From Platerodrilus igneus (lineage: Eukaryota > Arthropoda > Insecta > Coleoptera > Lycidae), in NCBI GenBank assembly GCA_036346225.1, contig JARFIW010001458.1, positions 124,001 to 188,000 on the forward strand: a stretch of 64,000 nucleotides of DNA. The letters are read 5' to 3'. This document shows positions 1 through 11,464 of this stretch, in pieces. Made by a program: the position numbers and the translations under genes. Each line of letters starts with the position of its first letter. Position 1 is the stretch's first letter. The notes under the pieces are model-generated. The model had not been told where the DNA came from. It did no database searches and was given only the letters and a program-made list of their open reading frames with translations.

Positions 1-339
1 CACATTGATGTCCGACCATTAAAAAGGCCTCGGACACAAATACAGACAAATAGGTTTCATAAACGAACGAAGTTCGTTGAAAACACATGGTTAACAGATA
101 TAGTGAGTTGAAGCATATTTTGTATAAAGATAACAATGGTATTAATTTTAAGATAATCCTGAACCGGCAAACGTTTGCAAAATATTAGGTATATCTAATT
201 CTTTTTGTATTACTTCAATAACCAATTGTTTTATGAAACCCTTGGCCTGACAAACAGTCTGTTAACTTTATTTAGAAAATTTTTTAGAGATATATGTAAC
301 GACAAACTTGAATTATTTTAATAAGGTAACTTTCAGCAT
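1..339. other. AT-rich stretch, nothing recognised
   Basis: No coding frame, repeat or known terminal sequence was recognised here. The inverted terminal repeat of the adjoining mariner remnant may lie in this interval but could not be identified. Confidence 0.4.
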
Positions 340-1346
340 AACTAATTTGAAAAGAAACATCTCCACAACAGTGTCTGAATCAACTTATGTCGACTTTGGG
401 GGAAAAAGCTCCAACCCAAAACCACTGTATATCGTTGGTATAGTGAATTCAATCGTAGTCGTATTTCGCTAGCGGATGAATTTAAAGAAGGTCGTCCAAA
501 ATCGGCTGTTGTGCCAGAAAACATCGATGCTGTGCGTGAATTGATAATGCAAGATCGTTCGTCATGCGACTTATCGTGAGATTCAGGCATCCCTAGGCCT
601 TCGTATGACTAGTATACATTCGATATTACGTAAACATTTAGCTGTGAAACAGCTATCGCGCAGGATCCCATGTCATTTGACAATCGCTCAAAAAAAGAGA
701 CTCGTGTCGATTGGTGCAATGAAATGCTCAAACAATACGATTGCGGTGCATGAAACGCAGTGTATAACATCTACACAGGTGACATATCCTGGATTTATTC
801 GTATAAACCCGAAAGTAAACAGCAGTCTACCGTTTTCCAAGATAAACGAAATCCAACAAAAGTTGTTTGCGCTTGAAGCACTTTAAAGAAAATGGTTGCT
901 GTTTTTTCGGAATAAATGGACATATCGCGATCGTTGCTTTAGAGGATCGAAGAACAGTTAATTCTGCTTGGTATACAACCATTTGCTTGCCACACATTTT
1001 CTCAGAAATAAAAAAATAAACCGATGACGCCGAATCATTCTCTATCATGCCAGCGCGAGCTGTCACACATCGGCTCAAACAAATGACTATTTGACCACTC
1101 AAAACATCGAATTAATGGGTCATCCGCCGTATAGTCCTGATTTGACACGTAATGATTTCTTTTTGTTTTCACACGTAAAGAAAAAACTGCGTGGACAACG
1201 ATTTTCTACACCATAAGAGGCTCTTGATGTGTTCAAAACTCATGTTTTGAAAATATCTCAATTGGAATGGAAAATGCTATGAAAATTGGTTCCAACGTGT
1301 GAAAAAGTGGATCAGTCATCGTGGAGGATATTTTAAAAAACAGTAA
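340..1346 (+). pseudogene. mariner-family transposase remnant A
   Basis: Reading the plus strand in shifting frames gives a mariner (Tc1/mariner superfamily) transposase. The N-terminal helix-turn-helix part shows EGRPKSAVVPENI and TYREIQASLGL; the C-terminal catalytic part shows NIELMGHPPYSPDL followed by NDFFLF, which carries the third catalytic Asp. The frame ends in YFKKQ before a stop near 1346. In full-length mariners this protein of about 345 residues cuts and pastes the element at TA. Here it is broken by many frameshifts and stops, and the only open pieces are short. The region round 740-1080, where the first two catalytic Asp should be, is especially scrambled. No inverted terminal repeats were found. 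It is a dead fossil copy. Confidence 0.85.
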
Positions 1347-1420
1347 AGAAGTTTTCACACCTTAAGTTTTGTTTCTGTTACTTATTCCCGATACATATCG
1401 AGCACCCCCCGTCACATCGT

Positions 1421-1830
1421 AACAGATGAGGAATTATGGATTTATTCATATGAGCTTGAAACTAAACAGAAATTAACTTCACTTCAAAGTAAACCTAATC
1501 CAATAAAAGTGTGTGTTGTCGAAGTGTTTATAAAAAAAAGGTTGCTTGTTTCTTCATAAAAGCAAGTCATGTTGCAACTGTAGCATCGAAGGATAATTAA
1601 TTCTAGAAGTCGCCAAAATTAGACGAAACAACGCAAACCGGCGAATCAATGTTCATTATGATAATGCAACCGCGCACACCGTCGAGTTTATGACAAGTAA
1701 CAACATCGAAATAATGACTCATTGTTTATATTCGCCGGATTTACGGCACAATGACTTCTTATTTTGACACATCACCTGAAAGGGTCATTAAAACTTTTAA
1801 TTCGCTTGTTTCAGAAAGGTTTTGAAAAGC
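1421..1830 (+). pseudogene. mariner-family transposase remnant B
   Basis: A second, independent mariner catalytic-domain fragment follows immediately. It begins at TDEELWIYSYELETK, which contains the first catalytic Asp, and continues through broken frames to a VHYDNATAHT segment (second Asp) and a YSPDLRHNDF-like segment near 1730-1765 (third Asp). It repeats parts already present in remnant A, so it is a different copy of a different mariner lineage and not its continuation. It is full of stops, and no terminal repeats were seen. Confidence 0.75.
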
Positions 1831-2886
1831 AATTAAGCAATTTATCTAACGTCATGTCTGCTTTCATTTATATTTTCCGCGAGTTTTAGCAGTAGATTTA
1901 TGTGTATAAACTAAATTCTTTCTTGCACAAATGAAACCGCGAATAACTAATGTCTTATGCTTTCTATATGGTTGAAAACATTGAAATTTCAATAAAATTT
2001 ATTTATTGAATTAACTAAACGAAATTAGTTTATTTTCAGTTGATAAATGAGTGTTTTGGGTGGTTAAAAAGAAATATATACAGCTGTATTATTGATTATT
2101 GTTGCAAGGACATGTACACAAATCCTTTGTGCTTGCTTTAAATGTATAGAAGCACCCTTCTTGCAAGTAATATTGTAGTTAAAATCATTAGCTACTCACC
2201 CTTCATAACGCTTTGCTGTTTAGTATAAATCTAATGCTGTACTTTGAAAGTGGTTGATTGGTTGGTTTACATATTTTTTATTCGTTACTAAAAGCTTAAG
2301 ACTTGTTTGAGGAACAGTTATGAGTCTATTAAAACGATATTTTCGTAATTTATATCCTAATGTAAATAACCGCATTGTAGAGACAAGGAATTTAATTAAT
2401 ATGTCGTTCAATAATTTGCGAATGAATCATGGTATAAATGTAAACCCAGCGTACAATAAATTTAGAGCTACTTGAAATACCAAAATACCTCCTATAACTT
2501 CTGCAATCCTGATAGGAAAACACACGCTTTAGAAGTGCATATTTTAGTTAGTAGAGTACTCTAGCGCTAAAATTCTATATTATTAAAGTATCGCTATTCC
2601 TAAAAAGAAGTCTGTATCAGTACAAATTATAAATACCTATAATTTGAGTAGTGTTTTAAAGTCGGTTTGTCTATTTACCGCTTGAATAATAAATACTAAA
2701 ATTTATTGACTTTTCAATAAACAGATCATTAATTAGATATTAAAATAATTTGACATATTGAAAAAGCTCTCCAGACGCTAATGTATATAATTTGCAGTTA
2801 AGGCAATAATCGTAGTATAGAGAAACGTTAATCGACCTTAAGAATCAAATAACTGCTAAGTACATTTGTACTATTTAAAACTGATG
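1831..2886. other. AT-rich non-coding stretch, nothing recognised
   Basis: Short open frames here have no recognisable domain, and no repeat structure was noticed. Confidence 0.4.
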
Positions 2887-3345
2887 TATAGTCGAAATCA
2901 GGAAAGAATGAATGCACGTCATCAACCGTATTCGTATGCATCAAGATTAATCAATTGACTGTTTAATAAAGATTTCAAGAAATATTCCCATTGGAAATTG
3001 AAAATAATATAATGAAAACAACAAAATATAAAAGCAAACCCAAATATAAAGGCGCGGTTATAAGTTATGGTTATGAGGTATGTTGTATTAAAAATGACAT
3101 GTGTTAAAAAACCGCACAAATCAACTTAAACACTTCATTAATATAAGTGTAATATAGTTAGGACATGCGACAGTTTACTGTTCCCATTCTTTACGTATCA
3201 TAAACTCCACAGCGTAAGTCGTTACTAAGCTACTTTGCTCGAAACACGTGCTACTTGTATTCTTTCTTTCTCTTACATGTTAAATACGCCCATTGTATAT
3301 GCGAAATTAATGACGTGCATTCATTCTTTCCTGATTTCGACTATA
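2887..3345. mobile_element. MITE-like foldback element, 36-bp perfect inverted ends
   Basis: The 36 bases at 2887-2922 (TATAGTCGAAATCAGGAAAG...) are exactly reverse-complemented at 3310-3345. The 459-bp unit between has no coding capacity. If the target duplication is TA, the element is TAGTCG...CGACTA, which suits a non-autonomous Tc1/mariner-type MITE. The perfection of the ends suggests recent activity or selection on them. No autonomous partner is visible in this window. Confidence 0.65.
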
Positions 3346-3897
3346 GTTATCGCCATCGATTGTGTACACGTTATCAGTTCAAGTAAAAACAATAGAATTT
3401 TATAGAATAATAGAGAGCACACAATATATCTAACCGTTTTTATTTATTTTTCCTATTTTGTATGCTGTATAATCAGTGTGAAGTTCGCAGCCTAAACTAA
3501 CTTTACCAAAACAATACGAATGCCATAAAAATAAATTAATACGGAGTTTTATAATATTGTAACGTGACATTTTTCTTGTGCAGCAATGTCAAGTTACAAC
3601 TCCGTGAATCACGTGGATTCACTCTCCAGATTCCCATTTTTATATAAATTTTATCTCACAAGTTACTTTATCTTTTGTTTGGATGTTATTAAAGTTGCCT
3701 ATATGCGTTTAGTTCGCTCTTGCAATATACGCTTTATTTAAATAAAGTGTTATGCTTGTAATTCTAATACATTTCCTTTGTATTGCGTTAATAATTTTAG
3801 AAAATGTTTTTCCTTAATTCATTGGCAGTTAAATCTCACCCATAAACAACTGACGTGCATATAAACTTCTGTACTAAAAATCAATATTGACAGTTGC
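3346..3897. other. AT-rich non-coding stretch, nothing recognised
   Basis: No coding frame or repeat was recognised. Confidence 0.4.
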
Positions 3898-4010
3898 TCC
3901 CCCCCCCTCCCTATTCCTTACCCCTCTCTTTCTCTCTCTCCATCTCTCTCTCTCTCGCTTTCTCTCTCTATCTCTTTCTCTCTCTCTCTCTCTTTCTCTC
4001 TCTTTCTTCA
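3898..4010. repeat. pyrimidine-rich (CT)n low-complexity tract
   Basis: Nearly uninterrupted C/T sequence made mostly of TCTC units, with a C-run at its left edge. Confidence 0.9.
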
Positions 4011-4108
4011 TTAAGAATCCTCTACTTTGCTAGTGTTAGTAGATCATTTTCTAGTTGAACCTCCTAGGAAGAATATCTTATCTGTCCTGAACGGTATGTA
4101 ATATATTA

Positions 4109-4140
4109 CTAGAAACGGTTTGTAGTCCCTACGGGACTAC
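4109..4140 (-). repeat. Helitron 3' terminus: hairpin plus CTAG (copy 3)
   Basis: The palindrome at 4122-4140 has an 8-bp stem (GTAGTCCC/GGGACTAC) and a 3-base loop, separated by nine bases from terminal CTAG on the minus strand. The same structure ends copies 1 and 2. Confidence 0.88.
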
Positions 4141-4149
4141 TTTGAGCGC

Positions 4150-4405
4150 CTTTACTCGCTTTGTGGACCACTCTCTTTACGTCCCACCATCTTTACGCCT
4201 TACCATCTTTACGCCTTACCATCTTTGCGCACCGCCCTCTCTACGCCCCACCCTCTCTACGCCCCGCCCTCTCTACGCCCCGCCCTCTGTGCGCCCTGTC
4301 CTCTCTACGCCCCGACCTCTCTACGCCCCGCCGTCTCTATGCACCGCCGTCTCAACCCCGTCGTCTCTACGCCCCGCCCTCTCTACGCCCCGCCCTCTAC
4401 ACCCC
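4150..4405. repeat. 15-bp tandem array near Helitron 3' end
   Basis: Head-to-tail copies of a 15-bp unit related to CTCTCTACGCCCCGC. All three frames stay open through the array (reading LYAPPS-like repeats), which is a by-product of a period divisible by three and not evidence of a protein. It occupies the same place as the 17-bp arrays of the other two Helitrons. Confidence 0.9.
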
Positions 4406-4454
4406 GACTTCACTTACTTCTAGTAGAATTCATTAAAACGACTTTGAGAAGTTG

Positions 4455-5545
4455 AGCGAATCAAGATCACCTAGCTCTAGTAGACTTTGTCGAAATCACT
4501 TCTGGGAGTTAACCGGATCAAGATCACCTCGATCTAGTAGACTTTGCCGAAATCACACCGGGAGTCGATCGGATCAAGAAATATTTCGCTCTAGCAGACT
4601 TTGTTGAAATCACCTCTTGGAGTTGATCGGATCAAGACCACTTTGCCCTAGCAGACTTTGTTGAAATCACTTCAGTGAGTCGATTGGATCAAGATGCCCT
4701 AGTAGACTTTGTCGAAATCACCTCGTGGAACGATCAAATGACGACTACTTCGCCGTAGTAGACTTTGTCAAGTTCACTTCGGGGAGTCGAATGGATCAAG
4801 ACCACTTCGACCTAGTAGATTTTGTCGAAATCACTTCGGGGAGTCGATCGGACCAAGATCATTTCGTTGCAGTAGACTTGTTCGAAATCACTTTGGGGAG
4901 TACATCAGATCAAGATCACTTCACTCTAGTAGACTTTGTCGAAATCATTGATTGGGAGTCGATCGGATCTAGATCATTTCGTCCTAGTAGTCTTTGTCGA
5001 AATCACTTCGGGAAGGCGATCGGATCAAAACCACTTCGCCTTAGTAGTCTATGTCGAAATTACTTAGGAGAGTCGATCGGATTAAGACCACTTCGCCCTA
5101 GTGACCTTGTCGAAATAATTTCGGAGAATCGATCGGATCAAGACCACTTCGCTCTAGTGATCTTGCCGAAAGCACTTTGAGGGGGAGTCAATTGGATCAA
5201 GATTACTTCGCCAAAGAAGACTTTGTCAAAATCACTTAGCGGAAGTCGATTGGATCCAGATCGCTTCGCCATAGTATACTGTCGAAATCATTTTGGGAAG
5301 TCGACCGGTTTAAGACCACTTTACCCTAGTAGACTGTCGAAATTACTGCGGGAGGCGATAGGATCGAGATTACTTTGCACTAGTAGACTGTTGAAGTCAC
5401 TTCGGGGAGTTGACTGGGGGTCAAGATCACTTTGCCGTAGTAGTCTTTGTCGAAATAACTTCGGGGAGTCGATCGGGCCAAGATAAGTTCGCCCTAGTAG
5501 AGTTTGTCGAAATCATTTCAGGGAGTCGATCGGGCCAAATAAAAA
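4455..5545. repeat. about 66-bp tandem array, part of Helitron copy 3
   Basis: About sixteen diverged units carry the words GATCAAGACCACTTCG, CTAGTAGACTTTGTCGAAAT and CACTTCGGGGAGTCGATCGG in a fixed order. The reverse complement of the same unit forms the array at 20326-21100 in Helitron copy 1, which lies in the opposite orientation, so the array is ancestral to the family. Open frames across it are repeat artefacts. Confidence 0.9.
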
Positions 5546-8500
5546 TCCATACATGCAAACCAAACAAAATTAAGTAATATTTATTAATTGTTGCCAATGT
5601 TACATATGAGCACATGTGTAATAACGTGTTTGCAAATAGCAATTTATGTTGAAGATAACCTTCACCTGAAGTCTATGCAATCAATTTTGCTATTAGAGAT
5701 TTAGATAAAAAGAGGTTTTTTCTATGCCGCAACATGCGTTTAACATTTCTCAATTTAAATTCAAAAATGAGTATAATACGTATACGTAAGCGGTATTGAA
5801 TTTAGGTTTTACGCCCGGAAGATTTGTGTTTTAGCACATATTTGGTATTTTATAAAGACTTTTAGTTAATGTAGGCAACCGCTTGGTTCTACTTTGTCTG
5901 TACATCGTGCTGCCTCATTACTACGTATTGGGTATGCTCGCAAGATAAAGTTGTCAATTGCTGTTAATGTAAATAAGGAATAATCAACTTATTGTAGACA
6001 GTTGTATAACGTTTATAAATTTTGTTTGAGTATATTTTCCTTTGGATGTTAGTAAAATTTCAATATTAAAAAGAAGTATTTGTATTTGCGATTATGAATA
6101 CTTAAGTTGAAAATACGTATGAATTTTTTCAATTGGTTTTTATTCTTAACTTTTGATGTTTGTTAAAAGAAAAGTGTCATAAGTGGACCTTAAATAAACA
6201 AATATCAAAGGAATGCAGGACGTTCCCTACGTCTGTATTTAAAATAAATGAAATGTAGAAGAAATTAAAAACCAAAACGCTTGAAATGTTAAAGTTTTTA
6301 ATTACTGTTAATGTAAATAAAGAATAGTTAACTTATTGTAGACCATTTTGTAGGGGTTATAAATTTTGTTTGGCTATTTTACGCATATTAGACGCTTGTT
6401 AAAAAAAATCAAAAAAATAAAGAAAAAAAATTAATGTAATTGGGCATTGAACCACCGAGGTTGCGTATGGTAGACGGAGGAAAGGAAAGAAAGGAAAGAT
6501 AATCTATTTTTAACTTTTTCATACAATTTTGCCGAATATTAACAATAATAACAATTGATTTCCTTAATAGTACCTACGATGCGACGTTTAACTATAAGCA
6601 ATTTAAATGACAATATTCGGTATCTATACTAAAATATTTACCTAACTGTTTAAAATAATTAACGATTTCTTCTATTTTATTTGTATTTTATACCATTGTT
6701 GTGTGTTGTACAATAGGAGAAGTAATGGAAAAAACCTATTTTAAACTTAATTTTAACCTTAAAACTACCTTAAGCTATAAAAACTAAAAACTAAAAACTA
6801 AAAAACTATGTACAAATGCGGGCAGACGGAGGTGTTAGCCTTACGCTATCGAACCTTATTTTGTAGAAAATCCTTTGGTTGTATACTTGTAGTAGTCGAA
6901 GCCTCAAAAGATATATAGCGTTTTATAATTTTATTCACGTAGACTTGAAATTTTTCAGATGTATTCGGTAATAAACGTCAAATAAAATGTTTAACTTTTT
7001 GTGTTTAAAATAGACCGCGTCTATTAATGCGTAATACTTTTTTATAATCAGAATTAATAATTGTCAATACGATAAAGAATTATTATGTAATTTAGAAGGT
7101 TTAATTGTAGAAATTTGCAAATTAACTGTGTTAACAGAGTCTCAGATAGTGCGTGCTCGTGCTTCAACGTCTTAGCTCGCAACATAGGTTAGATGAGTTA
7201 GTATATATGCGCCATTTCCTGTTTGTAAGATGTTGGCGTCTTTGTCCGCCATTTGGGCGGATAGTGTTAATACTTCCTATGAAATTATAGGTCTGGTTAC
7301 CATCTAAACTATATTGAAAAGGTTAAAAACCCTGCAATGGTTTACATCTAAGAATGCATTGCAAATGAATTTGAAAGCTTATAGATGCAAAAATTTATAT
7401 TTCTATATTTCACTAAAATGAATTACATACATACATTATGTATGTACGTACATAAGTCAAATTTATAAAACTGAAAGTATAAGTTTGTACATAATACATG
7501 GATTTTAAGAAATGTAATAAACATTTTACCAAAGTATATTATTGGCTTATTGCATGTTGCAGGAAGAAGAAAACCGATTTCAGGTACAATTGACAAATAC
7601 AACAAAACACGGGCCATTGGCATACAAATTAAGAAATAATCATGAAAACGTAATTTTATTGTTATAGGGATTTGAAAATCTATGCCTAGTGACATTCTTA
7701 TTTCCACAACTTCTCACATAGTAGAGAACGTATCTATAATCCACGATTTGGATAAAAATATGTAATCCATTATTTTAACATTTGTCACAAAAACTAATAA
7801 ATATGAATCTCCTCTAAATACAGTAATGTATAAACAAACACCAAGCTCTAACATTAAGACATCAGTTTCTCTTTAGTTTTAGTTTTACAATAAATTATTT
7901 GTCCATGCAATAACGGTAGGTACGTAATAACAACATTGACGGTGAAATAAGTACCTATAAAAACATTAGTAATGTAATATTAAGTAAAAGTAATTTTTTT
8001 TAATCACACACCTGGATATATTCAAGAAGTCGATTATTAATATCACAATTCATAATGAATTTTTTGAAATGCAACCAATCAAATTGAACAATCTTTGAAT
8101 AGCGCTATGGTTAGATAAACAATAATTCGAAACGTCAAATTAATGTCAAATGAATGACAAACGTATTTGCTTTTAAAATTGTGGGCGCCATCTATTCGGA
8201 TAGTGTTAATACTAAAATGCGCCAACATAATCCTTTATAGAGTGCCACCACCGTGGTTCGTAACCTGCTTTTGACATTTCTCAAATAAATTACACAAATC
8301 CCAGTAAAAGTTTTAAATAAAGATGTAGAGTTTATGATAGATGCAATATGTTTGGTACATATTAGAAAATTTGTTAGGGATCGTATACCAATTTTTGAAA
8401 CCAACTTGAACGTCTGTTCATCAACGCAAATGTACCGGTTTTTAGTTATGTGCGTTGGGTTATTAGAGCGTAAAATATTAAAGGTTTTTAGTTTTTATAC

Positions 8501-8704
8501 ACATTTAAGCGAATACGTACCTGTATGTTGGACAATCTGTGAAAAGTAAACTTTGCAAATGATTTTTGAGTAAATATAATTCACAAATTGTAGATTGTAG
8601 ATCGCATTGAAGCATATGAAAGAAAGCGTTGGTTTATTTAATGCATATTGTTAAGTAAATGCTATTGCATGTTTTAAAAAGCAACACAAAATTAAATAAA
8701 AAAA
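5546..8704 (-). other. AT-rich middle of Helitron copy 3, with internal partial duplication
   Basis: No gene is supported. Two blocks resemble each other: about 6420-7275 and about 8165-9000. Both contain a tRNA-like piece followed by a shared tract (GGTTGTATACTT... and AACGTCAAAT...), and the words GGATAGTGTTAATACT recur near 7260 and 8198. This suggests a segmental duplication within the element. Confidence 0.5.
6481..6823. mobile_element. about 343-bp insertion with 9-bp flanking repeat
   Basis: AGACGGAGG occurs at 6472-6480 and again at 6824-6832. The sequence between interrupts a tRNA-like segment that is continuous in the related block near 8711-8782. The insert starts purine-rich (GGAAAG repeats) and ends with CTAAAAA repeats, as a short retroposon might. 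No known family was recognised. Confidence 0.4.
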
Positions 8705-8785
8705 AATGAATTTGACTGGGAACCGAACCACTGGGGTTAGCATTCGTAAGCAGCGATGTTAGACTTGCGCCATCGAAGCGTTGTT
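8705..8785 (-). other. tRNA-like segment with Pol III B-box, within Helitron
   Basis: On the minus strand GGTTCGGTTCC (B-box-like) lies near 8719-8729, with a tRNA-like upstream half reading CGATGGCGCAAG (A-box-like). The corresponding place in copies 1 and 2 carries GGTTCAATTCC. It is not a full tRNA: no cloverleaf could be drawn with confidence. It may be an old SINE or tRNA remnant carried by the family. Confidence 0.45.
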
Positions 8786-9009
8786 TATTGAAATCGCATT
8801 GGTTGTATACTTACTATGCTTAGTGACACATAAGAAATACATCGCTTTAGGAATAAATCCCGGTCTATTGTAATTGTTCGGGCGATTCCGTAAACAAACG
8901 TCAAATGCAATAAAAAATTATTTTTCAAATAAATAGCCCCTGTATATTAAAAAGCCATGTTATTGTATACTAATAATCAATTATTGGAAGTATTACGTAA
9001 TATTGGATG

Positions 9010-9623
9010 ATTTATAATTTTAAATTTAACAAACTTAAAAAAATTGTGTCCTCATAGATTTTGAAGGTACATATTCGTTCGCCTCCGTCTGCTTTCGCTA
9101 CCTGTGTTTGACATTTCTCGTGGTAATTATACAAATTTTAATACCTGTTTTAAGAAAATACTATACTACCAGCTTGCAAATCGTTAATAATTCAGGTTCT
9201 AAAATACGAATAGCGTTATTTGGTATATATTAGATATTTTTTAACGGCCGAATACGAATTTTAGAAACCAACTCGATCTTTCTACTCTCTCGCACCAACG
9301 CTAACGGAACAGTTGCCGACCCCGTTGCACGGCCCGTTCGGATTTTAGATCGGAAATTTTTGAGGGATCCAAGCTTTTTTAACACGTTAACGAATACGTC
9401 GCTTCAAATTAATCTTTTCCCGGAAAATCCTTATTTCTCCGCAAGTTATCGGTTTTCCGCCATAAAAACCGGCTTATCCTAAGCACGCAAAAATTCTCCA
9501 CCTAACCACCACCTGCCCGCGTCCCCAACTCCGAAACCCTCGGACGCAAATCCCAAAAAGCGATCGATTTGAACCTCTCAACTTTAGCACAAAGACGGGC
9601 GTACAAAACTTATAGTTATTAGA
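9010..9623 (-). repeat. conserved 5' leader of Helitron copy 3
   Basis: Reverse-complemented, this block matches 16892-17400 and 21815-22380: the same TCTAATAACTATAA start, then TTGAGAGG, CGATCGCTTTTTGGGA, GCGTGCTTAGGATA and TTCGTTAACGTGTT in order. It is GC-richer than the surrounding element and has no long open frame. Confidence 0.85.
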
Positions 9624-10115
9624 TAAATCTTTAGTGCTTTTTAAAAATATTTCTATAGGGATAATGGCGAATGGACAAATTTTGTATCGTTACCTGAAGA
9701 CCCATCATTAAAGCAAATGATGGTAAAATATTTGTAGATATAATTTTAGTTTTTGTAAACACGTGGAAATATCTTTCCAACACAAACTGGTTTTAGAGTC
9801 TTTCTTTCTATTAATTGTTTGTCTGGTCTTCTCTAATATGCTGTTCGTTAGAGGGACTACTAGTTGGTGGGATGGAATAAAATCAAATCTCTTTTGTGGA
9901 ATGTAATTTATATATAATCTCTTTTCTGCACCTGGACGTGACTTGCATGGGTTTTAAGTAGTTTTTCTACTGGTGGTTTTGGCCAGCTGTAGCTTTTTGG
10001 TCCAAGAACCGTACGTGACTCTGTAGACCATGTGCCTTTGAATGCATATTAAGTAACAAATTTTACTATGTAGTTATCTTTAATGTAAAAGGGATGGTTT
10101 TGATTCATCGGTTTT
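9624..10115. other. non-coding stretch between Helitron and Penelope-like element
   Basis: Nothing was recognised. The minus strand near 9850-10060 has a short proline/lysine-rich reading frame without a recognisable domain. Confidence 0.35.
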
Positions 10116-10139
10116 ATAAATGGAGAGAAGTAGATTAGT

Positions 10140-11112
10140 GGCTCTAGAATCCACAGACCTTAAACCAAAAACTTGGCTCCGTTATATAGATGACACTTCT
10201 GTAATCTGGCTCTATGGACACCAAACGCTCAATAATTTTCTAGATCACATAAACAATTAACATAAAGATATTAAGTTCACTATTGAAATTGAAAAGAATG
10301 GAACTCTGCCATTCCTTGATGTTCTGGTGGAGCGCCAACCTAACGGACGATTAGGTCATTCCGTATATCAAAAGCCTACACACACAGACAGATACCTACA
10401 TGCGTAGTCACATCATCATCCCTCACAAAAATCATCGGTAATTAAATTTCTAGTCCACCGTGCAATTAAGATTTTACAACCAGAACACTTATCTAATGAA
10501 CTGACCCATCTTAAAACTAGTCTTATAAAAAACGGATATAGTAACTCAGATATCGGCAGAGTAATAAACCGGCATCTGCATCCCACACAAACCCCCAAAC
10601 CACGCTGTAATCCCGATACATGATCTTTAGATATCCTTCCATATAAACACAGAGTAACAGACCGAATTGGCAAAATTCTACGTAAACACAACATCAAAAC
10701 TGTCTATAAACACACTAATAAAATTTCACAAATATTACCAACCTCAAAAGATTCCAAAAATAGTCTTAAAGCCCCAGGCGTATATAGTATACCTTGCAGT
10801 TGTGGTTTAGTATACATAGGAGAAACAGGACGGTCAGTACAGACTAGACTAAACGAGCATAAGCGATGCTTAAGAACAAGCCAATACAATCGCTCAGCGG
10901 TGGCCGAACACCAACATAAAATAGGCCATACCATTAACATTGACAAGACAAAACTAATTGCCAGAATTCCATTTTTCTACAATAGAAAAATTAGAGAATT
11001 CATAGAAATCAATAAAAATTTTAATAATCTAAACAAAGACCATGGCTACTACATTTCCCCCATTTGGAAAACAAGCCTATGTTCACAACAGTGGAACCGT
11101 GACGTTCACTGA
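10140..11112 (+). pseudogene. Penelope RT/GIY-YIG polyprotein, broken 3' part
   Basis: The conserved reading uses one main frame with internal stops. The longest clean piece is the GIY-YIG C-terminus, 10620-11112. In active elements the RT copies element RNA from a nick made by the GIY-YIG nuclease. The catalytic Asp pair and the GVY...YIG, R and E residues of the nuclease are still visible, so decay is moderate. Confidence 0.8.
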
Positions 11113-11356
11113 TCCGCTACGACGCTCCTCTCTATTCATGACCACTCATGCATCAAGTTCTCGTTTTATATAAACTACAACTTTCGCTACTTTTACCAGT
11201 TACTTTGCCACAAGACACTTTTTGGCTTTGAATGGGCTCATAAATCTGCTAGTTCAGGAGTAACTCTACTCTTTACACTTTAACTTGTCTACTTAATGTT
11301 ATCATTCTTATCTTTATTATTATTTTTTATTTTATTACTTATTTTCTTTTCTTGTC

Positions 11357-11395
11357 CTGATGAAGTCCCTTACAAAAGTGGGCGGGCGAAACGTC
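11357..11395 (+). ncRNA. hammerhead-ribozyme-like core in the Penelope 3' region
   Basis: CTGATGA at 11357-11363 is followed by a possible stem-loop and GAAAC at 11388-11392, then GTC. Penelope-like elements are known to carry hammerhead ribozymes in their terminal repeats. Here stem II pairs poorly and helix I and helix III partners were not found, so it may be a decayed or incomplete ribozyme. Confidence 0.45.
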
Positions 11396-11464
11396 GACCT
11401 TAGTTTATAAAATGACACGGTTCCAACCCGGAACCATAAATATTTATAATGACTCTGGCCTAGA

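Larger units (their letters stand above)
4109..9623 (-). mobile_element. Helitron (non-autonomous), copy 3
   Basis: On the minus strand the element starts TCTAATAACTATAAGTTTTG at 9623, preceded by A, and ends at 4109 with an 8-bp-stem hairpin, nine bases, then CTAG, followed by T. These are the hallmarks of Helitrons: 5' TC, 3' hairpin plus CTRR, insertion between A and T, no target duplication and no inverted ends. Its first 600 bases match the 5' ends of the copies at 16892 and 21815. From 5' to 3' it holds a conserved leader, tRNA-like segments, a long AT-rich middle with an internal partial duplication, an about 66-bp tandem array, a 15-bp array, and the terminal hairpin. No Rep/helicase gene was seen, so it depends on an autonomous relative. 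Confidence 0.85.
10120..11460 (+). mobile_element. Penelope-like element, 5'-truncated (RT plus GIY-YIG)
   Basis: The plus strand encodes the end of a Penelope-type reverse transcriptase: WLRYIDDTSVIW, the catalytic DD box, then [15 protein letters not shown] and [20 protein letters not shown] endonuclease follows (GVYSIPCSCGLVYIGETGRS), with TRLNEHKR and SAVAEH downstream. This RT and nuclease pair is diagnostic of Penelope-like elements. The 5' part of the RT is missing, and at least three stops interrupt the frame (near 10260, 10407 and 10621), so the copy is dead. The 3' untranslated part runs to about 11460 and contains a hammerhead-like core. Confidence 0.85.

Noticed and set aside
4142..4455. 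Three overlapping open frames reading LYAPPS-like repeats
   Set aside because: The 15-bp period leaves every frame open; no start context, no domain, inside a Helitron array.
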